DNA from: Delphinapterus leucas
Lineage: Eukaryota; Chordata; Mammalia; Artiodactyla; Monodontidae
NCBI RefSeq assembly: GCF_002288925.2
Contig: NW_022098093.1
Location: forward strand, 315,266-379,265
DNA length: 64,000 bases
Direction of reading: 5' to 3'
Part shown: one piece after another, positions 13,600-24,769 of the stretch
How the letters are laid out: the number at the start of each line of letters is the position of its first letter
How positions within the stretch are numbered: the first letter of the stretch is position 1
Program-made: the position numbers and the translations under genes
The notes under the pieces: model-generated
Seen by the model: only the letters and a program-made list of their open reading frames with translations
Told to the model about the DNA's origin: nothing
Databases searched by the model: none

Positions 13600-15414
13600 T
13601 CATTTTATTAATGCTGCTGTGGCAAATCGTCTATGTGATTTTTAATAACATTTATAGTTGAAGTGTGGATGTTATTTTTAATGTTAATTTTGTATCCAGA
13701 ATTCATGTTAAACTCTGCACATCTAATAATTTATATATAGTATTTTAGGGGTTTCTATAAAAACAAATATATTATCTGAAAATAATAACTTTTGAATACT
13801 TTTTCAATCTTTGTATCTCTTGCCTCATTTATCTCTGGGTAGCATTTCCAAAACAATATTAAATAAGATTGTGTATCCTTGCTTTGCTCTTGATCTTGAG
13901 ATCCCATTCTTGTAATATTTCATGATTAAGTATAATATTTGCTCCATATTTTTTTAGATATATTATGTATAGCAAAGACCACTAACTGTTGATGAAAATC
14001 TATCCTCTACTTTATGAGAAAAAGTCTGACCAAATTTCCTAGTCAACCTTGCAGTTCCGTAAGCTGTGTGACAAGTTCCAGCAAATGAAGCTGATTAAAA
14101 TTGATGTATATAATTTCAAGATTGTCCATTAAAACTTCTCAGGTAAAATATTTATATTCTTTCATACTCTATGACCCACCCTAAAGACAGAAATTGTTAT
14201 GACCAAAGAAGGATCCTTTTGAAGCATGACCACCTACCCCAGTTTGTCTGGGGTAATAAACCTGGCATTCTAAAAGAATGATTCGTAGTTCCCCCAGTCA
14301 CTATCAAAGATATCCCATTTTGAATAACACATTATATGGTCATCCTATTTTAAAGGCACATGATGAGAGATAAAGCAACTGACCCCTAAGGTCACTAAGG
14401 GACAGCTGTTCAACAATGTGAATCCACCCTGAACTGTTGAGTGAAAAATAAACTTATACTATTTTTGAATGTATTAAACAATTTAATTATTCTGATAAGA
14501 CTATCAGGCAATGGAAATACCCTTTTATAATTAAATTTTTATCACAGATGGATTGAAATTTCATGAAAATATATATTCTGTGCCTATTAGGTGAACATTA
14601 TGAATTATTTTTCTCTAACATGCTAATGAATTACATTATTTAATTTTATAAGGTTAAATAAACCCTGAATTCCTGAAATGAATCCAATTTTATTTCCAGA
14701 TTCATGATTCATACCACAAAGGTCTAACTTAAGATTTTTACATTCACAACCATGAATGAAATTAGCATAAAATTTTCCATTTGGTTATGTCTTCATCAGT
14801 CTTTGGGTCAAGGCTGTACTTATCATACAATAAGATAAAGGTCCTGAAATAGTTTGAGCAAGCTTGAAACTAGGTGCTCCTTATAAAGTTGGCAGAATTC
14901 ACTGGAAACAAAATCTGGGACTGTTAATTTGTTGTAAGGTATCAGAATATTGATTCAACTTAATAAATTATTACAAGATTAGTTTTTCTTTGGGGGCCAT
15001 TTTTAGTAAATTATTGGGAAATAAATGCAAGTTTCCCTACTGATATCAATTTTAGTAAATATAACTTTATATTTACATTTGCAGAACACCATTTTGTTCC
15101 ATTTTCTTTTGAAATCCCTTATTTTTTCACTTAATCCTCACCAAATGTTTTTCTATTTTGGTAACTGTCAATGAAGATACTGTTTAGGCAATTTTGATAT
15201 TCTCTATTACATTTTTTCTCTTCTATTTCAATAATCTGTTTGTTGTTTATATGCTAACTTTCATATATCCTATTATATACATAAAAGCTATACATTTTTC
15301 TTTAAGTAGCATTTAGCTGTATACCACAAGTTTTTATAAATAGCATTTTCCTTATCTTTCATTTTAATCTTTTTATCTGTTTTTTCAATTTGAATTTTGG
15401 TTCATTGATTTTTT
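13600..15414 (-). mobile_element. Ancient L1 ORF2 fragment, interrupted
   Basis: Highly diverged minus-strand L1 RT-region sequence. Plus-strand landmarks are 'tttgtatccagaattc' (13689), 'tttccaaaacaatattaaataagat' (13846), 'atgctaatgaattacattattta' (14620) and 'cctgaattcctgaaatgaatcc' (14669). About 13975-14465 does not fit L1 and looks like a separate unassigned insertion. No open frame survives. Confidence 0.6.
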
Positions 15415-15420
15415 TTTCAA

Positions 15421-16418
15421 CTTAAAAAAGTTTTTTTTATTGAAGTATAGTTGACTTACAATCTTGTGTTAGTTTCTGGTGTATAGCCAAGTGATTCAGT
15501 TTTTTATATATATATCATATATATATATCATATATATATATCATATATATATGTACATATCTACTCTTTTTCAGATTCTTTTCCCTTACAGGTTATTACA
15601 AAATATTGAATATAGTTCCCTGTGCTATACAGTAGGTCTTTGTTGGTTATCTAATTTATATATAGTGCTGTGTATATGTTAATCCCAAACTCCTAATTTA
15701 TCCCCTCCACTTACCCCTTTGGTAACCATAAGTTTGTTTTCTATGTCTGTGTGTCTATTTCTGTTTTGTATTCATGAGTATTTGTATCATTTTTTATAGA
15801 CTCCACATATAAGTGATATCATATGATATTTGTCTTTGGCTTACTTCACTTAGTATGATAATCTCTAGGTCCATCCATGTTGCTGCAAATGGCATTATTT
15901 CATTCTTTTTTATGGATGAGTACTATTTCATTGTGTATATGTACCACATCTTCTTTATCCATTCCTCTGTCAATGGACATTTAGGTTGCTTCCATGTCCT
16001 CGCTATTGTAAACAGTGCTATAATGAACACTGGGATGCAAGTATTTTTTAGAATTATGGTTTTCTCCAGATATATGCCCAGGAGTGGGATTACTGGATCA
16101 TATGGTAGCTCTATTTTTAGTTTTTTCAGGAACCTCCAAACACTTCTCCATAGTGACTGAATCAATTTACATTCCCATCAACAGTGTAGGAGGGTTCCCT
16201 ATTCTCCACACCCTCTCCAGTGTTATTATTTGTAGACTTTTTGATGATGGCCATTCTGATTGGTGTGAGGTGATCCCTCATTGTAGTTTTGATTTGCATT
16301 TCTCTAATAATTAGCCAACATGAGCATCTTTTCATATGCCCTTTGGCCATCTGTATGTCTTCTTTGGAGAAATGTTTATTTAGGTCTTCTGCCCATCTTT
16401 TTGATTGGGTTGTTTACA
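15421..16418 (-). mobile_element. LINE-1 3' end (older cetartiodactyl type), 5'-truncated
   Basis: The 3' end is at the left (TTTTTTTATTGAAGTATAGTTGAC), followed by a 3' UTR that holds an AT/C satellite at 15506-15553, then ORF2 C-terminal coding sequence up to about 16418. Minus-strand translation pieces include [20 protein letters not shown] and AALFTIARTWKQPKCP-like sequence. It is a different 3' UTR type from the L1 at 9716-12454 and more diverged. Confidence 0.9.
15506..15553. repeat. 13-bp AT-rich tandem repeat in an L1 3' UTR
   Basis: Cytosines fall at 15516, 15529 and 15542, giving an exact 13-base period of C(AT)6 units. This is a small satellite inside the L1 3' UTR. Confidence 0.85.
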
Positions 16419-17085
16419 CCATAAGCTCATTTCTTTGAGCCTTGTTTGAGGACAAATTTGAGGCCAGTGTTGAAGGCAGTTTACTCTGGAGAGAATTGCT
16501 CCTGCTTCTGACATTTTATATGGATGCCATACCACCTCCAACAAATTGTACACCTGAGATTGCCTGATATCCAGACAGTGTGAATTTGGTATGCAAACCT
16601 GCTGTGATGTTGACCTGTGGTTATGAAATCTAAAGAAAAAAAAATTCCCCTCCTGAGAGCCAAGGTTTATAAAAGCAGTTTTCCTTGAAGTCATGAACTG
16701 TGTGTACTTTCAAAATGAGGTTGGGCAGTTACAGCTAACTGTTACAGTAAAGATTAAGTATTCTTGGATCCCAGTTTAATGGGGCAAAGGGTCTCTTATG
16801 AGCTTCCACACATTTGAGTAGGCTGTGGGCTTTATCCACATTGGCCTAAAAGTTAATAAGGTTTATCAAATGTTTTCAAGGCAAAAGAAAGCTTCAATGC
16901 TCTGCTGACATCTCTAGATACTCTTTTCAATTAGTTTTTAGCTTCTGAATATTCTATACCTCCTTTCCAACTGGTTGATTAAGTTAAACATATTTTAACC
17001 ACCATTCTTCAGTTGTTTTTAGATGAGGATGAGTACTTTACCTAATTGCGACAAACAAAAGTCTACAGGTATTTTTAAGAGTAAA

Positions 17086-17135
<50 letters not shown>

Positions 17136-18150
17136 CCTTAGTGGAAGATGTTTGACCACAAAATTATCAGAGCATTTTATGATAGTAAATTTAGTCAAGA
17201 TAATGAAAATTATAAATACATAGTTAATATATAAAATATTTTATTTACCAAAGATTGGAAAATTATTTCAGTCTGAAATATTGTTTACTTTTACCAAAAT
17301 AAAAGCATACATGTGCTTGGCAGGCACTGGCCAACAAACACCAACATCTTGAATTTGACTTTCCACTTTCCCTAATGCTATGGCTTGATGATTACACAGA
17401 CTCTGTTTTGAGCCATATACAACAATTGTTTAAAAATGTTTTACACTAGATAAATGGAATTATCAGCCTCCAAACCTCAAATACTGAGGTTTTTTTCCCC
17501 CACTTCTCCTCAGCTAACTGTACCAATAATGGATGGGTGAAATTACTTTCTACTCAAAATAAGATAAATTCCACTCAAAATAATTAAAATTTAAGGCCAA
17601 AAATATCTCCCATATAGTAAAATGTACAAAGGTAGAATTATTCCAGAGTTGGTTGTTTTAATCTTTGCACTTGATTTCATGATCATGCCCTTAGTTTTTC
17701 TCAAGTGAGCTCTCCTCATGTTTCTTAGATGACTTTGCCATTTCCTGATGTTACATTCAAATATGACAATGTTTGCAGGAGGAAGATTCACTTTTTTGAG
17801 AATGAGGAAAATTTTCCTAGAATTTACCAAAGGACTTGCTCTCTGCATCACTGCCAGACTGATGCTGTTGTGCATATGCCTTATTACCATATTACCACAA
17901 TGAGTTTAAACTAATTAGGATTTATACCTGAGCGTCAAATAAGGCATTGCACTGAGGAGTGAAAACAGTTTAAAAATCACATTAATGCTAATAAGTATGA
18001 TGGAGAGAAGGGATTATTAGTAGTATCCAACTTTAGAAGTTCCCTGTGAAGACTGTCTTCTGTAATCCTTTACAATACTAAAAACTGTGAAAGTTCAAAA
18101 ACAGCTACGGTGGAAACCTATACCTAGAATCATCTATGGGCCTATCATTG
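16419..18150. other. Unassigned DNA
   Basis: No gene or nameable repeat was recognised besides the TA microsatellite at 17082-17132. The part at 16419-16740 is less AT-rich than its surroundings and non-repetitive in appearance. Short ORFs on the minus strand there show no recognisable domain. Confidence 0.6.
17082..17132. repeat. A-run followed by (TA)n microsatellite
   Basis: Twelve A bases lead into about 19 TA dinucleotides. The repeat is pure, so it is likely to be polymorphic in length. Confidence 0.97.
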
Positions 18151-18159
18151 TCATGTGTC

Positions 18160-18245
18160 AACAGATTATTGGTTGCCAGAGGCAGGGGGTAGGGGGGAAG
18201 TGTGTGTAACAGGTGAAGGGGGCTAAAAAAGATACAAAAATTTTA
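18160..18245 (+). mobile_element. L1M 3' UTR fragment
   Basis: TTGGTTGCCAGAGGCAGGGGG and the GTGAAGGGGGCTAAAAA block match the G-rich part of old L1M 3' UTRs. The fragment is short, followed by a CA/TG tract at 18248-18281. Confidence 0.55.
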
Positions 18246-18286
18246 ATTACGTATATATGTGTGTATACACACACACACACAATTTT

Positions 18287-18440
18287 ATGTAATCCTCAGG
18301 GAAATCACGCAAAATGTCCTTTGGAACTGCCCCAATTTTGCATAGTGCGAAATAAGTTTTAGTAAGACTAAGCAACATTCCCAGAGGCATATAACTAATA
18401 AATGGAAATCTGAATCCGTTAGTCCTCAGAAACAGAGTCT
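18287..18440 (+). mobile_element. MIR SINE relic
   Basis: A colinear MIR match: 'tgtaatcctcagggaaatca', 'ccccaattttgcatagtg', 'taagcaacattcccagaggcatataactaataaatgg' and 'gaatccgttagtc'. Diverged and non-functional. Confidence 0.65.
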
Positions 18441-19838
18441 CTATCTATGGGTACAGCTTCCCATATATGTTTAAGCATAAACATGTGAATACAGAAATGA
18501 GCAGTAATATACAACATGTTTATTTTAATGTATTTCAATGTAACACTATTCATTGCAACAAATATCAAATTTTTTCTAATGGCTGGAACCATCTAATTTG
18601 CATCTCTACATGTGAAAATACCAAATATCAGTGTATGATGTTTTTAATTAAAACAAGAATGAGGTTTATACTAGCTGTGCATAAATTCTGGAGGTTTTGT
18701 ACTATATCATGATTGTAATGCTACATAGACTACAGCTGATGTGCTATCCTTCAGCTGATCTTTTGAAAGAAAGTTTTACTAGAATGGAAAAATTATGAAC
18801 GACTGCCAGTATACTCATTTGTCCAGCCTCATTTTTTCCTCGTAGTAAAGATATTTGATTAAAGGTCTAAGAAAGGAATGCCTGAAGGAGGGGAAAGGAG
18901 ATGGAGTACTGATCCTAAGCAATTTAATTACACACGTGTTTCTGGAGGAGGGTCCTATCTTCTCTTTGGCTTCATCAATGGTCAGAATTTCCCATTTCAG
19001 GTTATAAAAATAATTATGATCTTTCATCAAAAAATGCCTGACTCATTTTACTTCATCTTTACTTCATCTTGAAATAACTGAAAAAAAATTCCTGGAATTT
19101 TTTTTTTTTCTTTTGCTGGTTAAACATTAGCCCACCTGCTGGTAGCACTCTAAAGAGGATAGCATCTCTTAATGTTCACCTGATAAAATTACTGATGTTA
19201 CATATTAAGGGGGTGAAAACTAAAGACTTCATAAATTACCATAGAATAGAACAAAATAAACACAAGATGTTTTCTTCTGAGTCCCAACCCATGCTTTCCA
19301 ACCATTAAATTTCTTCTACTTTAGTTTAATTTGGTTTCAATAGCATTCAAAGGGAAAACTCCCCTTGTTTTCTTAGGTGTGATTTATAAGAAACATTAAG
19401 TTTAAAATTAGATTTTTTGTTGGAATTTCTCTGACAGTCAAGTCCCCTTAGGAAATTACTACCCTCACTTGAACCTGCATGTTCTGTAGCAGATGAATTA
19501 TGGCTCAAAGGACAACATCCATTAAGAAGACGTTGAGAAGGATCGGGGAAATCAAGGAGGTGGGAAGAACAAAATTCTGATTTAATTTGTTCAGCCAATT
19601 TCTGAAAGGACTGAGTTCTCCCATCTACACCAGTAAATGCATTCGGAAGAAATAAATAAAGAGCATCATCCTTTAACAGCCACAGGCATACTTCATTTCC
19701 CTCAGGAGGAAGTGAGCAGGCCGCCCTAGAGAACTTAATTCAGGAGCTTTCACGCTGTTTTCAATGGTAGATTTTAAAAGTTAGTTCAAGATAAAGTATG
19801 AATAAAGCTAAAGAATGACACAAACATAATCATCAAGA
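18441..19838. other. Unassigned DNA
   Basis: I see no gene or confident repeat. A T run with flanking A run lies at about 19081-19112. Confidence 0.6.
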
Positions 19839-20071
19839 AGAACTGCCCCCTGGGCTTCCCTGGTGGCGCAGTGGTTGAGAGTCGGCCTGCCGATGCAGGG
19901 GACACGGGTTCGTGCCCCGGTCCGGGAAGATCCCACATGCCGCAGAGCGGCTGGGCCCGTGAGCCATGGCTGCTGAGCCTGTGCGTCCAGAGCCTGTGCT
20001 CCGCAAAGGGAAAGGCCACAACAGTGAGAGGCCCGCATACCGCAAAAAAAAAAAAAAAAAAGAACTGCCCC
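19839..20071 (+). mobile_element. CHR-type SINE (short form) with 11-bp TSD
   Basis: The body is 19852-20060, from GGGCTTCCCTGGTGGCGCAG to an 18-base A tail. The TSD AGAACTGCCCC occurs at 19839-19849 and 20061-20071. It is close to the other short-form copies. ORFs on both strands of it are repeat-derived shadows. Confidence 0.95.
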
Positions 20072-20309
20072 TGTATCATTTACACCTAAGAAACTAATTT
20101 CTACAGCAGCAGAGTTATTAGGCTTTGTTTTGTCTTGCTGAAAAACATAAGTGAACAGTGCTCTAAATGCTTTCAGAAATTATTAATTAAAGGAACATTT
20201 AACCATAATTACTCCTTTTTAAAGACTTCACAAAAAAACTAATTCTAATGAAAATTTATACAAAATTTCATCATAGAATAATGAGTGAAATAAGATCAAA
20301 ACCATATGG

Positions 20310-20465
20310 TTTAAATTACAGAAATTTATTTTCTCACAGTTCTTGAAGGTTAGAAGTCAAAGATCAAGTTTCTGGCCAATTTGGTTTCTGGTGAGAGCTC
20401 TGTTCCCGACTTACAGACAGGGATGCGGTAGGGTGAGGTTGGGGGGAAGAGCTCTCTGCTGTCTC
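20310..20465 (-). mobile_element. MaLR LTR fragment
   Basis: 'acagaaatttattttctcacagttcttgaaggttagaagtc' is the reverse complement of the MLT/MST LTR 3' part, and 'ggtttctggtgagagctctgttcc' continues it. It is cut short where the L1 at about 20471 starts. Confidence 0.7.
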
Positions 20466-20470
20466 TTCTC

Positions 20471-20935
20471 ACTTGTCTACCTATGTTCATAGCAGCATTA
20501 TTCACAATGGCCAAAAGGTGGAAACAACCTAAATGTCCATCAGAAGATGAATGGATAAATAAACTACAATCGAATATTATTCAGCCTTAAAAAGGAAGGA
20601 AATTCTGACACATGCTACAACATGGATGGACCCTGAAGACATTAATGCTAAATGAAATAAGCCACAGAAGTACAAATACTGTATGATTCTACTTATATGA
20701 ATTACCTAGAGTAGTCAAATTTATAGAAACAGAAAGTAGAATTGGGGGAGAGTAGAATGGGGAGCTGTTTGATGGGTACAGAGTTTCAATTTGGGAATAT
20801 AAAAAAATTCTGGAAAAATGGATGGTGGTGATAGTTGCACAACAAAGTGAATGTACTAACGCCACTGAAATGTACACTTAAAAATGGTTAAAATGGTAAA
20901 TTTTATGTTATGTATATTTTACTGTATTCAAACAT
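20471..20935 (+). mobile_element. L1M-type 3' end
   Basis: Starts in the last part of ORF2 ('catagcagcattattcacaatggcc', 'aaatgtccatcagaagatgaatgg') and runs through the 3' UTR ('gtacagagtttcaatttggg', 'tggtggtgatagttgcacaac', 'ccactgaaatgtacac') to 'tatgtatattttactgtattc'. ORF2 is decayed. Confidence 0.85.
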
Positions 20936-21979
20936 TTTTTGAAGTGTGCTTGCTAAAAGAATTGAAACAATACAGAAATATATGAGGTTTATCTCACTAT
21001 TTATATGTAAATCTTTAATTCATCTGGATTTATTTTGGTGTTAAAAATGAAGTAGATCCAGCCTTAAAAAAAAAACGATAAAAACTATATGGAGAGGTAT
21101 TACTACTGATCCAGTACATACATGCTTTGAGGGTTTTGTTTGCTTATTCTTATCCACGTAGTTGTTGTACATGTGGGTGTGTACACATGCAGTTACCCCT
21201 AGGTTTCTTGGGATTAGTGATATCTCACTGATAGGTATGAAGAATTTGAGACTGACTGGTTTAGGGCTAGAATTTGTACAACATGGAGAAGAATAACCAG
21301 TTGCTAGTTAACTGTAATCAGGTTTTCAATAGTTAAAGTAACTATTTTTATCTGAAGAAATGTCCAATCACTTTTTCTTCATACATACTGCAATCTAACT
21401 AGGAAAGAGGATCATAAAACTTTGAAGAATTGCTCTTCCTCTAATCATACTAAGATCTCTCCTTCAAAGGTATATTTGAGATATATTTAGTTTTTGTACC
21501 TCACTACACACCCATATCTCACCTCACCCACAGCTTTTCCTTGAGAAGAAAACTTGACCAAAGAAAATAAATCTTCACCCATATGAAGCTAGGATTTGAG
21601 ACAATATTTAGGAGAAAAATTAAATTATTTTCTTTGAGCCTCCTGTTTAATAAAGAGAGAGAGAGAGAACCCCCTCATTCTGTCTAATTTGTGTCATCAG
21701 AGTTAATTTCAATTTTCTTTTCAGACATAATGGATACAGTGGGCAAAGTTTTCAAGACTCTTTTACTTTGCTTGAGTACTGAGATAAGTTTGAGGGTGGG
21801 AATCCTACTCTCAAAAATATGAAGCCAGAATGACCTTCATCTTACTATCTCAAATGGAAGGCAGAAATGTAAGTTCAAGAACTGCTGACTTAAAAACACT
21901 CTAATCTTTGCCATTGGCCCATATCTAAATGGTTTAAATTGTTCTGTTTCCCCGGTGATTTGCCTTTAGACCCATTATA
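20936..21979. other. Mostly unassigned DNA
   Basis: About 21005-21062 ('aatctttaattcatctggatttattttgg') looks like a small minus-strand L1 ORF2 piece. A short GA run is at 21653-21668. Nothing else recognised. Confidence 0.5.
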
Positions 21980-22434
21980 AGAAAACTGTCTATGAAAAAT
22001 AAATAAATACAGTATTACCTCACTTATATGTAAAACATAAAAACACTGAACACACAGAAACAAAGAGTAGAACGGCGGTTGCTCAGGGCTGAGGGGTCGG
22101 GGAAATACAGAGACACAGGTCAAAGGGTACAACCTTTCACTTATAAGATAAATAAGGTCCAGGGATCTAAGGTACAGCCTGATGAGCGTAGTTAACAGTA
22201 TGATATTGCTTACTTGAAAGCTGCTATGAGAGCAGAGCTGTAATGGCCTCACCAAGACAAAAACGATGACAAAATGGTACTCATGTGAGGTGAAGGATGT
22301 GTTAACTAACCTTAACATGGTAGATATTTTGCAATATACATGTATATCAAATCATCACACTGTATACCTTGCATAACATTATATGTCAATTATATCTGAA
22401 AAAAGCTGGGAAAAAAAATGAAAGAAAACTGTCT
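21980..22434 (+). mobile_element. L1MA-type 3' end with exact 12-bp TSD
   Basis: The body is 21992-22422: the end of ORF2 and a 3' UTR with 'cgggggttgctcagggctg'-like, 'ggtcaaagggtacaac' and 'tatcaaatcatcacactgtatac' blocks. The TSD AGAAAACTGTCT is exact at 21980-21990/91 and 22423-22434. A retained exact TSD beside a well-diverged body is notable. Confidence 0.85.
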
Positions 22435-22639
22435 GGGTGCTTGTCTTTGGGACCAGCAATAGTGGAGATTCAGTTTAGTTTGTAGAGAGAAGCTAAATCC
22501 CCAAGTGAATATGTCAGTGATAGAGGATTCTGAGATGTGAGGAAAGCAGCCTTCATAAAAGGTCCTGAATTAGGGGATGAAAGGAAAATTTATGGAGATA
22601 ATTTAAACTTGAGAAGGGACACTGCGACTCAGCAGTTAC

Positions 22640-23502
22640 AAGAGAGCCTTGACCATCATCAAAAAATCTAGAAACAATAAATGCTGGAGAGGGTGTGGAG
22701 AAAAGGGAACACTCCTGCACTGCTGGTGGGAATGTGAATTGATACAGCCACTATGGAGAACAGTATGGAGGTTCCTTAAAAAACTACACATAGAACTACC
22801 ATATGACCCAGCAATCCCACTACTGGGCATATACCCTGAGAAAACCATAATTCAAAAAGAGTCATGTACCACAATGTTCACTGCAGCTCTATTTACAATA
22901 GCCTGGAGATGGAAGCAACCTAAGTGTCCATTATTGGATGAATGGATAAAGAAGGTGTGGCACATATATACAATGGAATATTACTCAGCCATAAAAAGAA
23001 ACGAAATTGAGCTATTTGTAATGAGGTGGATAGACCTAGAGTCTGTCATAGAGTTAAGTAAGTCTGAAAGAGAAAGACACATACCGTATGCTAACACATA
23101 TATATGGAATTTAAGAAAAAAAAATGTCATGAAGAACCTAGGGGTAAGACAGGAATAAAGACACAGACCTACTGGAGAATGGACTTGAGGATATGGGGGG
23201 GGGGGAAGGGTGAGCTGTGACAAAGCGAGAGAGAGGCATGGACATATATACACTACCAAACGTAAGGTAGATAGCTAGTGGGAAGCAGCCGCATAGCACA
23301 GGGATATCAGCTTGGTGCTTTGTGACCGCCTGGAGGGGTGGGATAGGGAGGGTGAAAGGGAGGGAGACGCAAGAGGGAAGAGATATGGGAACATATGTAT
23401 ATGTATAACTGATTCACTTTGTTATAAAGCAGAAACTAACACACCATTATAAAGCAATTATACTCCAATAAAGATGTTAAAAAAAAAAAAGAGAGCCTTG
23501 AC
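22640..23502 (+). mobile_element. Young LINE-1 3' end, 14-bp TSD, ORF2 C-terminus open
   Basis: The body is 22654-23488, with TSD AAGAGAGCCTTGAC exact at 22640-22653 and 23489-23502. An open frame from about 22649 to 23158 encodes the last about 165 residues of ORF2p with no internal stop. It includes the cysteine-rich motif [18 protein letters not shown], then [20 protein letters not shown] and MEYYSAIKRNEIELF. The 3' UTR has an 11-G run at about 23195-23205. The endonuclease and RT are absent, so the piece cannot mobilise itself. Its 3' end matches the copy at 45101-45755 more closely than the one at 28111-29745. Confidence 0.95.
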
Positions 23503-24289
23503 AAGGATAAAGGTAAAAGGTAAAGTAATAAAAGTTTAGAGTGTATATTTTATACCAAGGCATCAGAATAAACTTATTCTACACCAGCTTTCACCTGTGT
23601 ATGTTTGATTTTTAGGACAGGGAAATAGGTTCTAAGTTGTTAAAATCGGCCAAACACTAGAAATTAATTTTTATTCTGAAATATCAAGAAAAATCTAAGA
23701 ATTTTTGAAATCCTAAAGTTCAGGAACAGCCTCTGCTGTACTTTTGGCCAGTGCCTGATCACCAAGATTCCATCGTTAGCCCTTTTCTCATCTTCCTCCT
23801 CAGAACTGCTGGGGAAATCCTTTAAGATCTTCAGTGGTTTAAATCACTTCAAGCACTACCTGTAGGCTGATGAAATGCAACTTTGTAGCCAAGTTTTCCC
23901 TTTCTGTACAATTTCCCTTTCCACAACTCCAATCTCCTCAAACTCAACACATCTAAAGCTAGACCAGTTTTCTTAAATGCTCACTGATCACTGCTTTCAG
24001 CCACTATACAGTACCACCTGAGATGCACAACTACAAACACAATCAAAGGGCATCTCCTAACTACATATTATGAGGGTAAATTTATTATCTCTCCAGAAAT
24101 TAACACTACTTCAAGCTTATACTAGGAGTCCATTAAATGGAGAAGTATTAAATGTGTGAAAGAGGAGAAATGGAGGAAGGTGGTCCCATACAATGCCTAA
24201 GCAGTGATGGGAATAAACTGAAGTCACGATTAAGAGAAATAAGAGGCTCTTATTTCTCTTATTCAGAAAGAGGCTCTGAAGGAGTTCAG
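23503..24289. other. Unassigned DNA with a possible L2 relic
   Basis: About 23820-24060 resembles an old LINE-2 ('caactccaatctcctcaaactcaacacatctaaagctagacc'), but the match is weak. A near-palindrome lies at 24232-24260. No gene seen. Confidence 0.45.
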
Positions 24290-24769
24290 GGAGACAGAAC
24301 ACAAGCACATATGAAAGAACAACCATGTGAAGACACCCTGAGAAGGCGCCATCTATAAGCCCAGGAGAGAGACCTGGACCAGACCCTTCCTGTACAGCCC
24401 TCAGTGGAAACCAACCAACTTTGATCTTGGACTTTTAGCCGCCAGAATGGTGAGAAAATAAATTTCTGTGGTTTAAGCCAGGGGTCCCCAACCCCTGGGC
24501 CATGGACCCGTCGTGGTCCACGGCCTGTTAGGAACCGGGTGACACAGCAGCAGGTGAGGGGCCGGCAAGCAAGCGAAGCTTCATCTGCCGCTCCCCATCT
24601 TTGGAAAAACTACCTCACGTTACCACCTGAACCATACCCTCCCCTGCCCCACCTGTGGAAAACTGTCTTCCACGAAACCTGTCCCTGGTGCCAAAAATGC
24701 TTGGGGACCACTAGTTTAAGCCATACAATCTGTGGCATTTTGTTAGATTAGCCCTAGCAGACTAATGCA
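24290..24769 (+). mobile_element. MLT1-type MaLR LTR, split by a DNA transposon
   Basis: The LTR 3' half runs 24290-24478 ('accatgtgaagacacc', 'ttgatcttggacttttagccgccagaatggtgagaaaataaatttctgtgg') and resumes at 24722-24769 ('ccatacaatctgtggcattttgttag', 'gcagactaatgcag'). The AATAAA in 'gaaaataaatttctg' is the LTR polyadenylation signal. The break is the hAT element at 24479-24713. Confidence 0.8.
24479..24713 (+). mobile_element. Nonautonomous hAT-type DNA transposon with exact 8-bp TSD
   Basis: A 235-bp element with inverted termini: CAGGGGTCCCCAACCCC at the left, and TGCTTGGGGACCACTA at the right (reverse complement TAGTGGTCCCCAAGCA). The 8-bp target duplication GTTTAAGC is exact at 24471-24478 and 24714-24721. 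The body contains GTTAGGAACCGGGTGACACAGCAG and CTTCCACGAAACCTGTCCCTGG, typical of an abundant mammalian MER-type hAT element. No transposase coding. The orientation is arbitrary. The insertion point is inside the MLT1 LTR, so it postdates that LTR. Confidence 0.88.

Noticed and set aside
22649..23158. 169-codon open frame as a candidate host gene
   Set aside because: It is the C-terminal end of L1 ORF2p with its cysteine motif, bounded by a TSD and an A tail.
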